A stretch of 10,540 bases of DNA, from positions 1-10,540 of the forward strand of contig JAJBVW010000131.1 in NCBI GenBank assembly GCA_020866945.1. The letters are read 5' to 3'. Source of the DNA: Oscillospiraceae bacterium. GTDB lineage: Bacteria > Bacillota > Clostridia > Oscillospirales > Oscillospiraceae. Positions 1 through 7,566 of this stretch are shown one piece after another (position 1 is the first letter of the stretch; each line of letters begins with the position of its first letter). The notes under the pieces are model-generated. The model was not told where the DNA came from, searched no databases, and saw only the letters and a program-made list of their open reading frames with translations. Position numbers and translations under genes: made by a program.

Positions 1-14
1 GAATACTTACTGAT

Positions 15-19
15 AGGAG
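15..19 (+). promoter_or_regulatory. Ribosome binding site of hppA
   Basis: AGGAG lies 10 bases before the ATG at 30 and fixes the start of the pyrophosphatase. The promoter of this gene lies outside the window, since only 29 bases precede the start. Confidence 0.75.
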
Positions 20-29
20 TGGTTCAAAA

Positions 30-2162
30 ATGGTTGAAAACATATTCTGGATCGGCTTCGTGGGTGCGGCAATCGCGCTCATCTTCGCCGCCCTGCAGAG
101 AAGAAAGGTAATGAAGTTCTCTGAAGGCAACGAGAAGATGGTCAAGCTCGCTTCCGCCATCCGCGAGGGCGCCAATGCTTACCTGAAGGCGCAGTACACC
201 ACTGTCGCCAAGGTGTTCGCTGTTGTGTTTGTCATTCTGCTCATCATCGCCTTTGCCTCCAAGGGGCAGATGCTCTCCCGGGTAACGCCCTTCGCGTTCC
301 TGACCGGCGGCATCTGGTCCATGCTGGCGGGTCTTATCGGCATGAAGATAGCCACAAACGCCAACGCCCGCACTGCCAACGCGGCCCAGGAGGGGCTGAA
401 CAAGGGTCTGAACGTGGCCTTCTCCTCCGGCACCGTCATGGGCTTCACCGTGGTGGGCCTGGGCCTGCTGGACATCACCCTCTGGTTCTTCGGTCTGAAA
501 TACATAGGCCACATGGACGCCACCACCATGGCCAACATCATGGTCATGAACGGCATGGGCGCTTCCTTTATGGCTTTGTTCGCCCGTGTGGGCGGCGGCA
601 TCTACACCAAGGCCGCTGACGTGGGCGCTGACCTGGTCGGCAAGGTAGAGGCCGGCATCCCCGAGGACGACCCCCGCAACCCCGCCACCATCGCCGACAA
701 CGTGGGCGACAACGTGGGCGACGTGGCCGGTATGGGCGCTGACCTGTACGAGAGCTATGTTGGCTCCATCCTGGCAACCTTCGCTCTGGGCGCTGTGGCC
801 GGCTACAGCTGGGCCGGTATGCTCCTGCCTCTGGCTCTGGCCGTCTGTGGCATCATCTGCTCCCTGATCGGCAGCTTCCTGGTGAAGACCAAGGAGGACG
901 CCACCCAGCTCAGCCTTTTGAAGAGCCTGCGCACCGGCACCTACAGCGCCGCTATCCTGAGCGCTGTTCTGGCCGCGCCTCTGTGCTACTTCATCCTCGG
1001 CCCGGAAAATCACTGCTGGGGCATTTACATCGCTATTCTGTGCGGTCTGGCTGGCGGCACCGCCATCGGCTACTTCACCGAGTACTTCACCTCCGATAAC
1101 TACAAGCCCACCCAGAACCTGGCCGCGGCTTCCGAGACCGGCTCCGCCACCATCATCATCGGCGGCATCTCCCTGGGTCTGAAGTCCACCATGGCCTCCA
1201 TCCTGATTGTGGGCGCGGCTGTGCTTATCAGCTACTTCGCCGCTGGCGGCTCCTCCACCATCGTGGATGAGAACGGCCTGTTCACCGCCGCTTTCAACCA
1301 AGGCCTGTACGGCATCGGCATTGCCGGTGTTGGTATGCTGTCCACCCTGGGCATCACTCTTGCGACCGACGCTTACGGCCCCGTGGCTGACAACGCCGGC
1401 GGCATTGCCGAGATGGCCGGTCTGCCGGAGGAAGTCCGCGACCGCACCGACGCCCTGGACTCCCTTGGCAACACCACTGCCGCTACCGGCAAGGGCTTCG
1501 CCATCGGCTCCGCCTCCCTGACCGCCCTGGCCCTGCTGGTTTCCTATGTGAACATCGTGCAGGAAAAGACCGACGTGGTTCTGAACTTCACCCTGACCAG
1601 CCCGACTGTTCTGGTGGGCCTGTTCATCGGTGCCATGCTGGTGTTCGTGTTCTCCGCCTTCACCATGAGCGCGGTGCAGACCGCGGCCCAGTCCATCGTA
1701 CAGGAGGTTCGCCGTCAGTTCCGGGAGATCGCCGGCATCATGGAATACAAGGCCGACCCCGACTACTCCACCTGCGTCTCCCTTTGCACCAAGGGTGCGC
1801 TGCATGAGATGGTCATCCCCGCGCTGCTCGCCATCATCGTTCCCATCGTCACCGGTCTGATTCTTGGGCCGACCGGCGTTGTGGGTCTGCTGGGCGGCGT
1901 GTCCGTCACCGGCTTCGCCATGGCGGTGTTCATGTCCAACGCCGGCGGCGCTTGGGACAACGCCAAGAAGTACATCGAGCGCGGCAATCACGGCGGCAAA
2001 GGCTCCGAGCAGCACAAGGCCGCTGTCGTGGGCGACACCGTGGGCGATCCCTTCAAGGACACCTCCGGCCCCAGCCTGAACATCCTTATCAAGCTCTGCT
2101 CCACCGTGTCCATCGTGTTCTCCGGCCTGATCGTTGCCTTCAACGTCATTGGCCTGTTCTAA
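30..2162 (+). CDS. hppA: Membrane-bound ion-pumping pyrophosphatase, potassium-dependent, probably sodium-translocating
   Basis: This integral membrane enzyme hydrolyses pyrophosphate and couples it to pumping Na+ and/or H+ out of the cell. The 710 residues match the usual length for the family and are mostly hydrophobic helices. The pyrophosphate/Mg site is plain: DVGADLVGKVE at residues 197-207, then the acidic DDPRNPATIADNVGDNVGDV stretch from 213, and the C-terminal GDTVGDPFKDTSGPS block. The GNTTAATGKG segment (480-489) has Ala484 and Gly487 where potassium-independent enzymes carry Lys and Thr, so potassium dependence is predicted. Glu241 in GADLYESY sits at the position typical of sodium-pumping members rather than the shifted position of plant proton pumps. 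Dual Na+/H+ pumping cannot be excluded. The gene stands alone, with its own RBS and a terminator immediately downstream. Family assignment is certain; ion choice is an inference. Confidence 0.97.
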   Translation: MVENIFWIGFVGAAIALIFAALQRRKVMKFSEGNEKMVKLASAIREGANAYLKAQYTTVAKVFAVVFVILLIIAFASKGQMLSRVTPFAFLTGGIWSMLAGLIGMKIATNANARTANAAQEGLNKGLNVAFSSGTVMGFTVVGLGLLDITLWFFGLKYIGHMDATTMANIMVMNGMGASFMALFARVGGGIYTKAADVGADLVGKVEAGIPEDDPRNPATIADNVGDNVGDVAGMGADLYESYVGSILATFALGAVAGYSWAGMLLPLALAVCGIICSLIGSFLVKTKEDATQLSLLKSLRTGTYSAAILSAVLAAPLCYFILGPENHCWGIYIAILCGLAGGTAIGYFTEYFTSDNYKPTQNLAAASETGSATIIIGGISLGLKSTMASILIVGAAVLISYFAAGGSSTIVDENGLFTAAFNQGLYGIGIAGVGMLSTLGITLATDAYGPVADNAGGIAEMAGLPEEVRDRTDALDSLGNTTAATGKGFAIGSASLTALALLVSYVNIVQEKTDVVLNFTLTSPTVLVGLFIGAMLVFVFSAFTMSAVQTAAQSIVQEVRRQFREIAGIMEYKADPDYSTCVSLCTKGALHEMVIPALLAIIVPIVTGLILGPTGVVGLLGGVSVTGFAMAVFMSNAGGAWDNAKKYIERGNHGGKGSEQHKAAVVGDTVGDPFKDTSGPSLNILIKLCSTVSIVFSGLIVAFNVIGLF

Positions 2163-2170
2163 TCACACCG

Positions 2171-2206
2171 CTGCCTCGCCTGGGTCTCCCCAGGTGAGGC
2201 GGTTTT
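2171..2206 (+). terminator. Rho-independent terminator of hppA
   Basis: A 14-bp stem with two G-U wobbles (2171-2184 with 2189-2202) and a TCTC loop is followed by TTTT. It begins 9 bases after the hppA stop codon. Confidence 0.85.
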
Positions 2207-2221
2207 ACGGAAACACAAGAT

Positions 2222-2254
2222 AACTCCCGGAGACCCTATGGGTTTTCGGGAGTT
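2222..2254 (+). promoter_or_regulatory. Hairpin in the leader of the MATE gene
   Basis: AACTCCCG (2222-2229) pairs perfectly with CGGGAGTT (2247-2254). Inside it ACCC (2233-2236) pairs with GGGT (2240-2243) around a TAT loop. Neither strand has a T-run after the stem, so it is not a typical terminator. It lies between the hppA terminator and the MATE coding region, about 75 bases before the likely start, and could be a leader RNA structure or a protein-binding palindrome. The function is unknown. Confidence 0.4.
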
Positions 2255-2330
2255 CCAATTACTCTCCTCCTTATGCAATGAATTTGAATTTTCAGAAAGG
2301 AACGGCTCCGGCCATTTTATATTTATCGTA

Positions 2331-3700
2331 ATGAAGCAGAAAACCATGATAAACGATTTGACACGGGGTCCGCTGACAAAGCAGATTCTCCTGTACGCCG
2401 CTCCGCTGGCCCTGGCAAATCTTCTGCAAACCCTGTATAACCTGGTAGACCTGGCCGTGGTAGGCCGGGTAGTGGGCAGCGAGGGATTGAGCGCCGTCTC
2501 GATTTCCGGGCAAATCACCTTCCTGCTGTACGCCCTGGGCAGCGGCCTGGGCAGCGGCTGTCAGATTTTCATATCCCAGCAGGTCGGCTCCGGGGACACA
2601 GAGGGCGTGCGCCGCACCATTGGCACCTCTCTGTCCTTCACCGTCATTTTGGCCGTGGCCGTCACTGCTTGGGCCTTATATTTAAAAACCCCGTCCTGCG
2701 GCTTTTAAATACGCCCAGCGAGGCGTGGACGGACGCCACGGAGTATATGTTCTGGTGCTGCCTGGGCATTCCCTTCACCTACGGCTACGGTACCCTTTGC
2801 TCCGTGCTGCGGGGCATGGGCGATTCCACCCGGCCCATGTACATCATCGCGGCGGCGGCCATCACCAATATGATACTGGATTTGATTCTGGTCTGGGGCC
2901 TGGGTATGCGGGCCAAGGGCGCGGCTATCGCCACCTCTCTGGCCCAGCTCGTCAGCTTCCTGTTCGCGCTGATATATCTCTATAAGCACCGGGAGACCTT
3001 CGGCTTCGACTTCAAGCGGGAGAGCTTTCGCATCCACAAGCGCACTTTACGGGTGGTCATCAGCCTGGCCGCGCCGCTGGCCTTTCAGCAAATCGCCATT
3101 AACATCTCCATGATGTGTGTGAACTCCTGGGTCAATGTCTACGGCGTGGTGGCCTCGGCTGTGGGCGGCGTGGGGAGCAAGCTCAACTCCGTTTGCAGCA
3201 TCGTCACAAACTCCATGCAGACAGCGGAGGCTACTATCACCGGCCAGAATATCGCCGCCCGCAATACGGATCGGGTGAAGAGATCCCTGTTCACGTCCAC
3301 AGGCATCTGTATGATTTACTGGGTGGTGCTTTCCGCGCTTTTCCTGCTGTTTCCAAGAGCTGTGTTCGGCATCTTCTCCTCGGACGAGGCAGTGCTGGCC
3401 ATGGCGGGCGATTATACGTTCATCATGATATGGATGTTCCTGACCTTCGCCCTGATGGCCCCGGTGCTGGGGCTGATAAGCGGCGTCGGCAACGTGCGGC
3501 TGAATTTCGTGATTGCCCTGATAGACGGCGTCGCGGCCCGCATCGGCCTGAGCCTTCTGCTGGCAGGCCCCGCAGGGCTTGGGCTGTACGGCTACTGGTG
3601 GGGCAACGCCCTGGCGGGCTTTGTGTCCGTCATATGCGGCTGGATATACTTCGCCACAGGCCGCTGGAAAAGCCGCCAGCTCTTAACCGCCGATGTATAA
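2331..3700 (+). pseudogene. MATE family multidrug/cation efflux transporter with a broken reading frame
   Basis: MATE (COG0534) transporters are 12-helix exporters of drugs and cationic metabolites driven by Na+ or H+ gradients. The first frame (2331-2708, 125 residues) carries the N-terminal half-repeat with LYNLVDLAVVGRVVGSEGLSAVSISGQI. The rest (about 2669-3700) lies in the -1 frame and carries GIPFTYGYG, RGMGDSTRPM and the C-terminal helices. Joined, they give about 456 residues, a normal family length, so only one base is missing. Adding a G to the GGG at 2671-2673 would read TAWGLIFKNPVLRL and restore a standard MATE sequence. Alternatively the ribosome could slip at TTTAAAA (2681-2687). 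The start is uncertain: ATG 2331 and ATG 2346 both fit, and the nearest purine-rich stretch, AAAGGA at 2296-2301, is far from either. Possible explanations are a recent pseudogene, a sequencing error or programmed frameshifting. The family call is firm. Confidence 0.9.
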
Positions 3701-3722
3701 ACACACCCGCCTGCGATAAAAT

Positions 3723-3768
3723 CCACCGGCACAGAACGTCATCCGCTCTGTGCCGGTGGTATCTTTTT
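3723..3768 (+). terminator. Strong terminator after the MATE gene, probably bidirectional
   Basis: CCACCGGCACAGA (3723-3735) pairs perfectly over 13 bp with TCTGTGCCGGTGG (3747-3759) around an 11-base loop and is followed by TATCTTTTT on the plus strand. On the minus strand the same stem is followed by ATTTTAT, so it probably also ends the convergent barrel gene. The stop codon of that gene (3767-3769) lies in the plus-strand T-run. Confidence 0.9.
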
Positions 3769-4432
3769 ATTGTTCGCGATACCGCTGCATCATCGACTTA
3801 AACAGCTCCGCTGTAGAGGGCGGGGTGTAGGTGATGGCGTTCGCCCCGGCGTCTATGGTCTTTTTTATCATCTCGCCGGTGCTGCCGCCGCTCGCAATGA
3901 TGGGAACATCCGGGAAATCCTCCCGTATCTTCCGCACGATGTTCGCGGTATTGGGGCCGCCGGCCACGTTCAGAATGGACGCGCCGGAGGCAAGACGCTG
4001 GGCGATGTCCGTCTCCTCGCTCACCACGGTGATGATGACCGGGATGTCCACTGCCTTGGCTACAGCCAGCAGATTGAGGTTTGTGATAGGCGCGTTCAGC
4101 ACCACGCCCATGGTCCCCTGACACTCCACATCTCTCGCGAGGCCCACGGTGCGCATCCCCTTGGTCGTTCCGCCGCCCACGCCGCAGAACACCGGGATGT
4201 AGGAATAGCGCACCAGCGCCTCGCTGATGGCCTGCTGGGGCGTGAAGGGATAGACGGCAAACACTGCATCCGCGTCGCAGTTGCGGATAATCGCCACATC
4301 CGTGGTGAACACAAGGCTCTTGATGCGGCGTCCGTTAACCACAACGCCGCTGGCCCCATAGCATTCCTTCGGCATTTTCAGAATATGCCGGAGAGAGCTT
4401 TGGATAGTAGGGGTAATTTTGTCGTTGTCCAC
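3767..4432 (-). CDS. Uncharacterised beta/alpha-barrel (TIM-barrel-like) protein
   Basis: I cannot assign a reaction. The 221-residue protein has no signal peptide or membrane segment and is probably cytosolic. Its alternation of short hydrophobic strands and helices, with glycine-rich loops at strand ends, resembles a TIM barrel of the ThiG/IMP dehydrogenase/NanE type. The loops are GVGGGTTKG at 84-92, NVAGGPNT at 155-162 and IIASGGSTGEMIKKTIDAGA at 178-197. The last is typical of the phosphate-binding loop of such barrels, so a phosphorylated ligand is plausible. The start is a GTG at 4430-4432 with AAGGA about 9 bases before it. It lies 106 bases downstream of the xanthine-dehydrogenase-like gene on the same strand, with a possible promoter in the gap, so it may be transcribed separately. 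It converges on the MATE gene. Database labels such as 'hydrolase' for similar proteins would not be trustworthy as function. Confidence 0.85.
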   Translation of the reverse strand: MDNDKITPTIQSSLRHILKMPKECYGASGVVVNGRRIKSLVFTTDVAIIRNCDADAVFAVYPFTPQQAISEALVRYSYIPVFCGVGGGTTKGMRTVGLARDVECQGTMGVVLNAPITNLNLLAVAKAVDIPVIITVVSEETDIAQRLASGASILNVAGGPNTANIVRKIREDFPDVPIIASGGSTGEMIKKTIDAGANAITYTPPSTAELFKSMMQRYREQ

Positions 4433-4464
4433 TTGCAGCTTCCTTTCCGAATTTTTTTGACGGT

Positions 4465-4470
4465 AGTATA
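4465..4470 (-). promoter_or_regulatory. Putative -10 box (TATACT) of the barrel gene promoter
   Basis: On the minus strand TATACT lies about 32 bases before the GTG start. No good -35 hexamer sits 17 bases further up. Instead there are two GTTCAT copies 11 bases apart (4481-4486 and 4492-4497 as ATGAAC on the plus strand), which could be an activator or repressor site. Confidence 0.4.
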
Positions 4471-4503
4471 CCCGGAAAGTATGAACCCAAAATGAACTCG
4501 TCA

Positions 4504-4525
4504 GCGAAATTACAGCGTCTTTCGC
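4504..4525 (-). other. Small hairpin after the xanthine-dehydrogenase-like gene
   Basis: GCGAAA and TTTCGC form a 6-bp stem around a 10-base loop, starting 13 bases after the stop codon. No proper T-run follows, so it is at best a weak terminator or an mRNA end-stabilising structure. Confidence 0.25.
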
Positions 4526-4538
4526 CTATATACCGTGG

Positions 4539-7103
4539 TTATTTCCTTCGGCTGTATGGCGTCCCCTCCAGGGGGAGGCTTGTGCGGAAAATACCATCCC
4601 GATTCCAGTAGGCCAGGGCCGCCGCCGGAGCCGCCGGGATGGCGGCTATCTCCCCCACGCCCTTGGCCCCGCAGGCCAGGTCGGAGGGGTTTTTCTCTAC
4701 GATGACGGTGGTGATCTCCGGTATCTGGTCGGCCCGGAGCAGGCCCAGGGTTCCGAACTTCTCCTGCGGCTTTCCGTCTATCAGGGTAAAGCGCTCTGTC
4801 AAAGCCCAGCCCAGGCACATAACCACGCCGCCCTCTATCTGTCCCTCCAGGGCGGTGGGATTCACGGCCCGGCCCACGTCATGCGCAGCCACCACCTGAG
4901 ATATTTTCCCATCCTCCCCCAAAATCACCACCTCGGCGGCGTAGCCATAGGCGATATGGGAGACAGGGTTTGCCTTATCCAAGCCGATGGGGTCGGTCTC
5001 GCCCAGATACTCCCCCAGAAACTCCTGTCCCTCCAGTTCGGCAAGGGAAGCGTCTTCCAGCGCGTCCCGCAATGCCGTTGCCGCCCGGCGGCAGGCCTCC
5101 CCGGTGAACAGGGTCTGGCGGGAGGCGGTGGTGTTCCCGGCGTCCGGGGAATCGGCGGTGTCCGGCGGGCAATACCGCAGCACGGCCCGGTTCAGCCCCG
5201 CCGTCTCCCCGGTGATTTGGGTCAGGACGGTACCCATCCCCTGCCCGATGCAGGCGGCGCTGGAATGAATCTCCACCAGGCTGTTTCGTATGACGAGCCG
5301 CACCCGGCCAATGTCCGGGATGCCCACGCCCACGCCGCTGTTTTTCATGGCGCAGGCCACCCCCGCCTGAGGATATTGGTCAAGATAGGGCTTCACCGCC
5401 TCCAAACAGTCGGTCAGGGCGGTATCCGGCCCCGCTGTCTGGCCGTTCGGCAGCGTATCCCCGGGGCGGACGGCGTTTTTATACCGTATCTCCCAGGGGC
5501 TGATGCCCACGAGCTTTGCAAGCTGATTGAGATTCATCTCCGTGGCAAAGCAGGAATGGGTCACGCCGAAGCCCCCGAACGCCCCCCAGTGCGGGTTGTT
5601 GGAATAATAGGCCCGGCCCAGGATGTCCACGTCCTGATAGTTATACGGCCCGGCGGCATGGGTGCAGGCCCGCTGCAAAACCGGCCCGCCCAAGGAGGCG
5701 TAGGCCCCGGAATCCGTCAGCAGGACGGCCTTCATGGCGGTGAGCCTGCCCGTCTCGTCACAGGCGGTGGTGAAATCCATCTCCATGCCATGCCGCTTGG
5801 GGTGAATGAGAATGGACTCATCCCGCGTCAGCGTCACCTTCACCGGGCGCTTTGTGTGCCAGGCCAGCAGCGCCGCGTGGTGCTGGACGGACATATCCTC
5901 CTTGCCGCCGAAGCCGCCGCCCACCATTTTCGCCGTAACCCGCACCTTTTCCTGATCCAGACCCAGCATTTGGGCGACCTCCTTCCGGGTCTGGTAAATG
6001 CCCTGATCCCCGCAAAACAGCTGCACCCCGCCCTCACAGGGCTGGGCCACGGCGCGCTCCGGCTCCAGGAAGGCGTGCTCCGTCTCCGGGGTGGAATAGT
6101 GGGTGGTGACAACATATTTTGACGCGGCAATGACCTCATCCGCGTGGCCCCGGACGACATGGGTCTCTGCGAAGCAGTTGGTCTCCTCCCCCATCTCCTG
6201 ATGGACGATAATATCCCCTTTTTGGGCGCTCTCCAAATCCAGCACGGCGGGGAGGGGTTCATATTCCACCTCTACCAGCGCCTTGGCCTGGGCCAGAAGC
6301 TCCGGCGTCTCGGCGCATACAAGGGCGACTGCATCCCCCCGAAAATGGGTGATCTCCCCCACGGGAATCATCACGTCATAATCCTGCTTCAAATGGCCTA
6401 TCTTATTCGTTCCCGGCACATCCTCCGCCGTCAGGACGCACAGAACCCCCTCCAGGGCCAGAGCCTTCTCCTTATGAACGGCAAGCACCCGCGCCCTTGG
6501 ATATTCGCTGCGGACGGCGGAGCCATAGGCCATGCCGTCCAGATACACGTCCCCAGCGTATTCCGCCTGACCGATGGCCTTCTCCGGGGCGTCCACCCGC
6601 AGCATACGCTCCCCCAGCAGGGCGGCGGCTTCATCCTGCGGCACAGGCTCACCGGAGGCCAGCAGCCTTCCAGCAAGCAATATGGCGTCCACAATTTTTA
6701 CATAGCCGGTACAGCGGCACAGATTCCCCCGGACGGCTTTGGCCGCCTCCTGGCGGGTGGGGGCCTTGTTTTCATCCAGCAGCGCCTTCGCCGCCATCAC
6801 CATGCCCGGCGTGCAATAGCCGCACTGGACGGCTCCGCAATGGGAAAATGCATAGGCGAAAACCTCCCGCTCATAAGGGGAAAGCCCCTCGCAGGTGGTT
6901 ATATTTTTGCCGCTGGCCTTTGCGGTGGTCAGCACACAGGCCCGCACCGGACGGCCATCGGCCAGAATGGTGCAGGCGCCGCATACGCCCTGGCTGCATC
7001 CGTCCTTGACGGAGGTGAGATGAAGCTCGTCCCGCAGATAGGGAAGCAGCTTCATGTCCCGCTCCGTCTGGACGGGGACGCCGTTGACGGTAAAAGCGTA
7101 CAT
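4539..7103 (-). CDS. Fused 2Fe-2S/molybdopterin hydroxylase, selenium-dependent xanthine dehydrogenase type
   Basis: A cytosolic molybdenum hydroxylase expected to hydroxylate purines or similar N-heterocycles using water and passing electrons through two iron-sulfur clusters. Residues 1-150 are the iron-sulfur part: Cys36, 41, 44 and 56 fit the plant-type cluster, and Cys94, 97, 129 and 131 the second (CGYCTPG, CRCTG). Residues from about 168 to 854 are the molybdopterin part, with GGGFGGKE (395-402). Glu402 matches bovine XDH Glu802, Arg478 matches Arg880 and Glu818 (GVGE) matches the catalytic Glu1261. The bovine Arg912 position in FRGFGGPQ is changed here to WGAFGGFG, so the substrate pocket differs. 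The 854-residue fusion without an FAD domain matches the clostridial family called selenium-dependent xanthine dehydrogenase (TIGR03311). Selenium here would be a labile cofactor, not selenocysteine, and none is encoded. No FAD subunit is adjacent. It starts 13 bases after ridA, clearly an operon. The substrate is inferred. Confidence 0.92.
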   Translation of the reverse strand: MYAFTVNGVPVQTERDMKLLPYLRDELHLTSVKDGCSQGVCGACTILADGRPVRACVLTTAKASGKNITTCEGLSPYEREVFAYAFSHCGAVQCGYCTPGMVMAAKALLDENKAPTRQEAAKAVRGNLCRCTGYVKIVDAILLAGRLLASGEPVPQDEAAALLGERMLRVDAPEKAIGQAEYAGDVYLDGMAYGSAVRSEYPRARVLAVHKEKALALEGVLCVLTAEDVPGTNKIGHLKQDYDVMIPVGEITHFRGDAVALVCAETPELLAQAKALVEVEYEPLPAVLDLESAQKGDIIVHQEMGEETNCFAETHVVRGHADEVIAASKYVVTTHYSTPETEHAFLEPERAVAQPCEGGVQLFCGDQGIYQTRKEVAQMLGLDQEKVRVTAKMVGGGFGGKEDMSVQHHAALLAWHTKRPVKVTLTRDESILIHPKRHGMEMDFTTACDETGRLTAMKAVLLTDSGAYASLGGPVLQRACTHAAGPYNYQDVDILGRAYYSNNPHWGAFGGFGVTHSCFATEMNLNQLAKLVGISPWEIRYKNAVRPGDTLPNGQTAGPDTALTDCLEAVKPYLDQYPQAGVACAMKNSGVGVGIPDIGRVRLVIRNSLVEIHSSAACIGQGMGTVLTQITGETAGLNRAVLRYCPPDTADSPDAGNTTASRQTLFTGEACRRAATALRDALEDASLAELEGQEFLGEYLGETDPIGLDKANPVSHIAYGYAAEVVILGEDGKISQVVAAHDVGRAVNPTALEGQIEGGVVMCLGWALTERFTLIDGKPQEKFGTLGLLRADQIPEITTVIVEKNPSDLACGAKGVGEIAAIPAAPAAALAYWNRDGIFRTSLPLEGTPYSRRK

Positions 7104-7116
7104 GGCCCCTTGGCCC

Positions 7117-7488
7117 TTATTTCACAACTACGCCGATGGCCTCGATCTCCAGGGGCATATCCTTCGGCAGCTTCGCCGCCTGAACGCAGGAGCGTGCGGG
7201 CTGCACTTCGCCGTTGAAGTACCGGGCGTAGACCTCGTTCACCTTGGCAAAATCCTCCATATCCCGCAGGAACACGGTGGTTTTTACAACGTGCTGCAAA
7301 TCGCTGCCGCCGGCCTCCAGAACGGCCTTGACGTTCAGAATGCTCTGCTCCGCCTGGGCCTCGATGCCCTCCGGCAGATTACCGGCCGCGTCCGTGGGTA
7401 TCTGCCCGGAAACGAACACCAGCTCTCCCACCTTCACGCCCGCAGAATAAGGCCCCAGCGCCGGGGTCGCACCAGTCAGTTTTTCCAT
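7117..7488 (-). CDS. ridA: RidA family reactive enamine/imine deaminase
   Basis: Small cytosolic trimeric enzymes of the RidA/YjgF family hydrolyse reactive enamines and imines made by PLP enzymes or during amino-acid and purine breakdown. The 123 residues are the usual length. Family landmarks are all present: GPYSAG with Tyr14, FVSGQIP (25-31), and PARSCVQAAKLPKD with Arg99, the substrate-carboxylate-binding arginine, followed by IEAI near the end with Glu116. AAGGAG (7498-7503) stands 9 bases before the ATG and fixes the start. Its stop lies 13 bases before the molybdenum hydroxylase, so the two are co-transcribed. In this setting it may clear reactive products of that enzyme's pathway, but that role is inferred. 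A member of the broader family with a different physiological substrate is possible. Confidence 0.95.
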   Translation of the reverse strand: MEKLTGATPALGPYSAGVKVGELVFVSGQIPTDAAGNLPEGIEAQAEQSILNVKAVLEAGGSDLQHVVKTTVFLRDMEDFAKVNEVYARYFNGEVQPARSCVQAAKLPKDMPLEIEAIGVVVK

Positions 7489-7512
7489 GATGAAACACTC
7501 CTTCGTGTAAAT

Positions 7513-7521
7513 ATTGTATCA
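7513..7521 (-). promoter_or_regulatory. Putative extended -10 promoter of the ridA operon
   Basis: On the minus strand TGATACAAT is a good extended -10 element, 25 bases before the ridA start and 10 before its RBS. A perfect TTGACA (7552-7557) lies further up, 34 bases away. It would be correctly spaced only for a poorer -10 (TAAGCT, 7529-7534), so two start sites are possible. Confidence 0.5.
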
Positions 7522-7566
7522 CACCGACAGCTTACCACAGGGCCGGGTGGTTGTCAATTCCGGGCG

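Noticed and set aside
24..2015. A 663-codon open frame on the minus strand covering almost all of hppA
   Set aside because: It is the antisense shadow of a GC-rich gene: low-complexity, rich in Gly, His, Gln and Ala, with no recognisable domain, while the plus-strand protein is an unmistakable pyrophosphatase.
2222..2254. The leader hairpin as a second terminator of hppA or as a guanidine-type riboswitch
   Set aside because: No T-run follows on either strand, and I see none of the conserved guanidine riboswitch motifs.
2238..2330. ATG at 2238 as start of the MATE protein
   Set aside because: The extra 31 residues do not resemble a MATE N-terminus and lie within the leader hairpin region. 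ATG 2331 gives a normal length.
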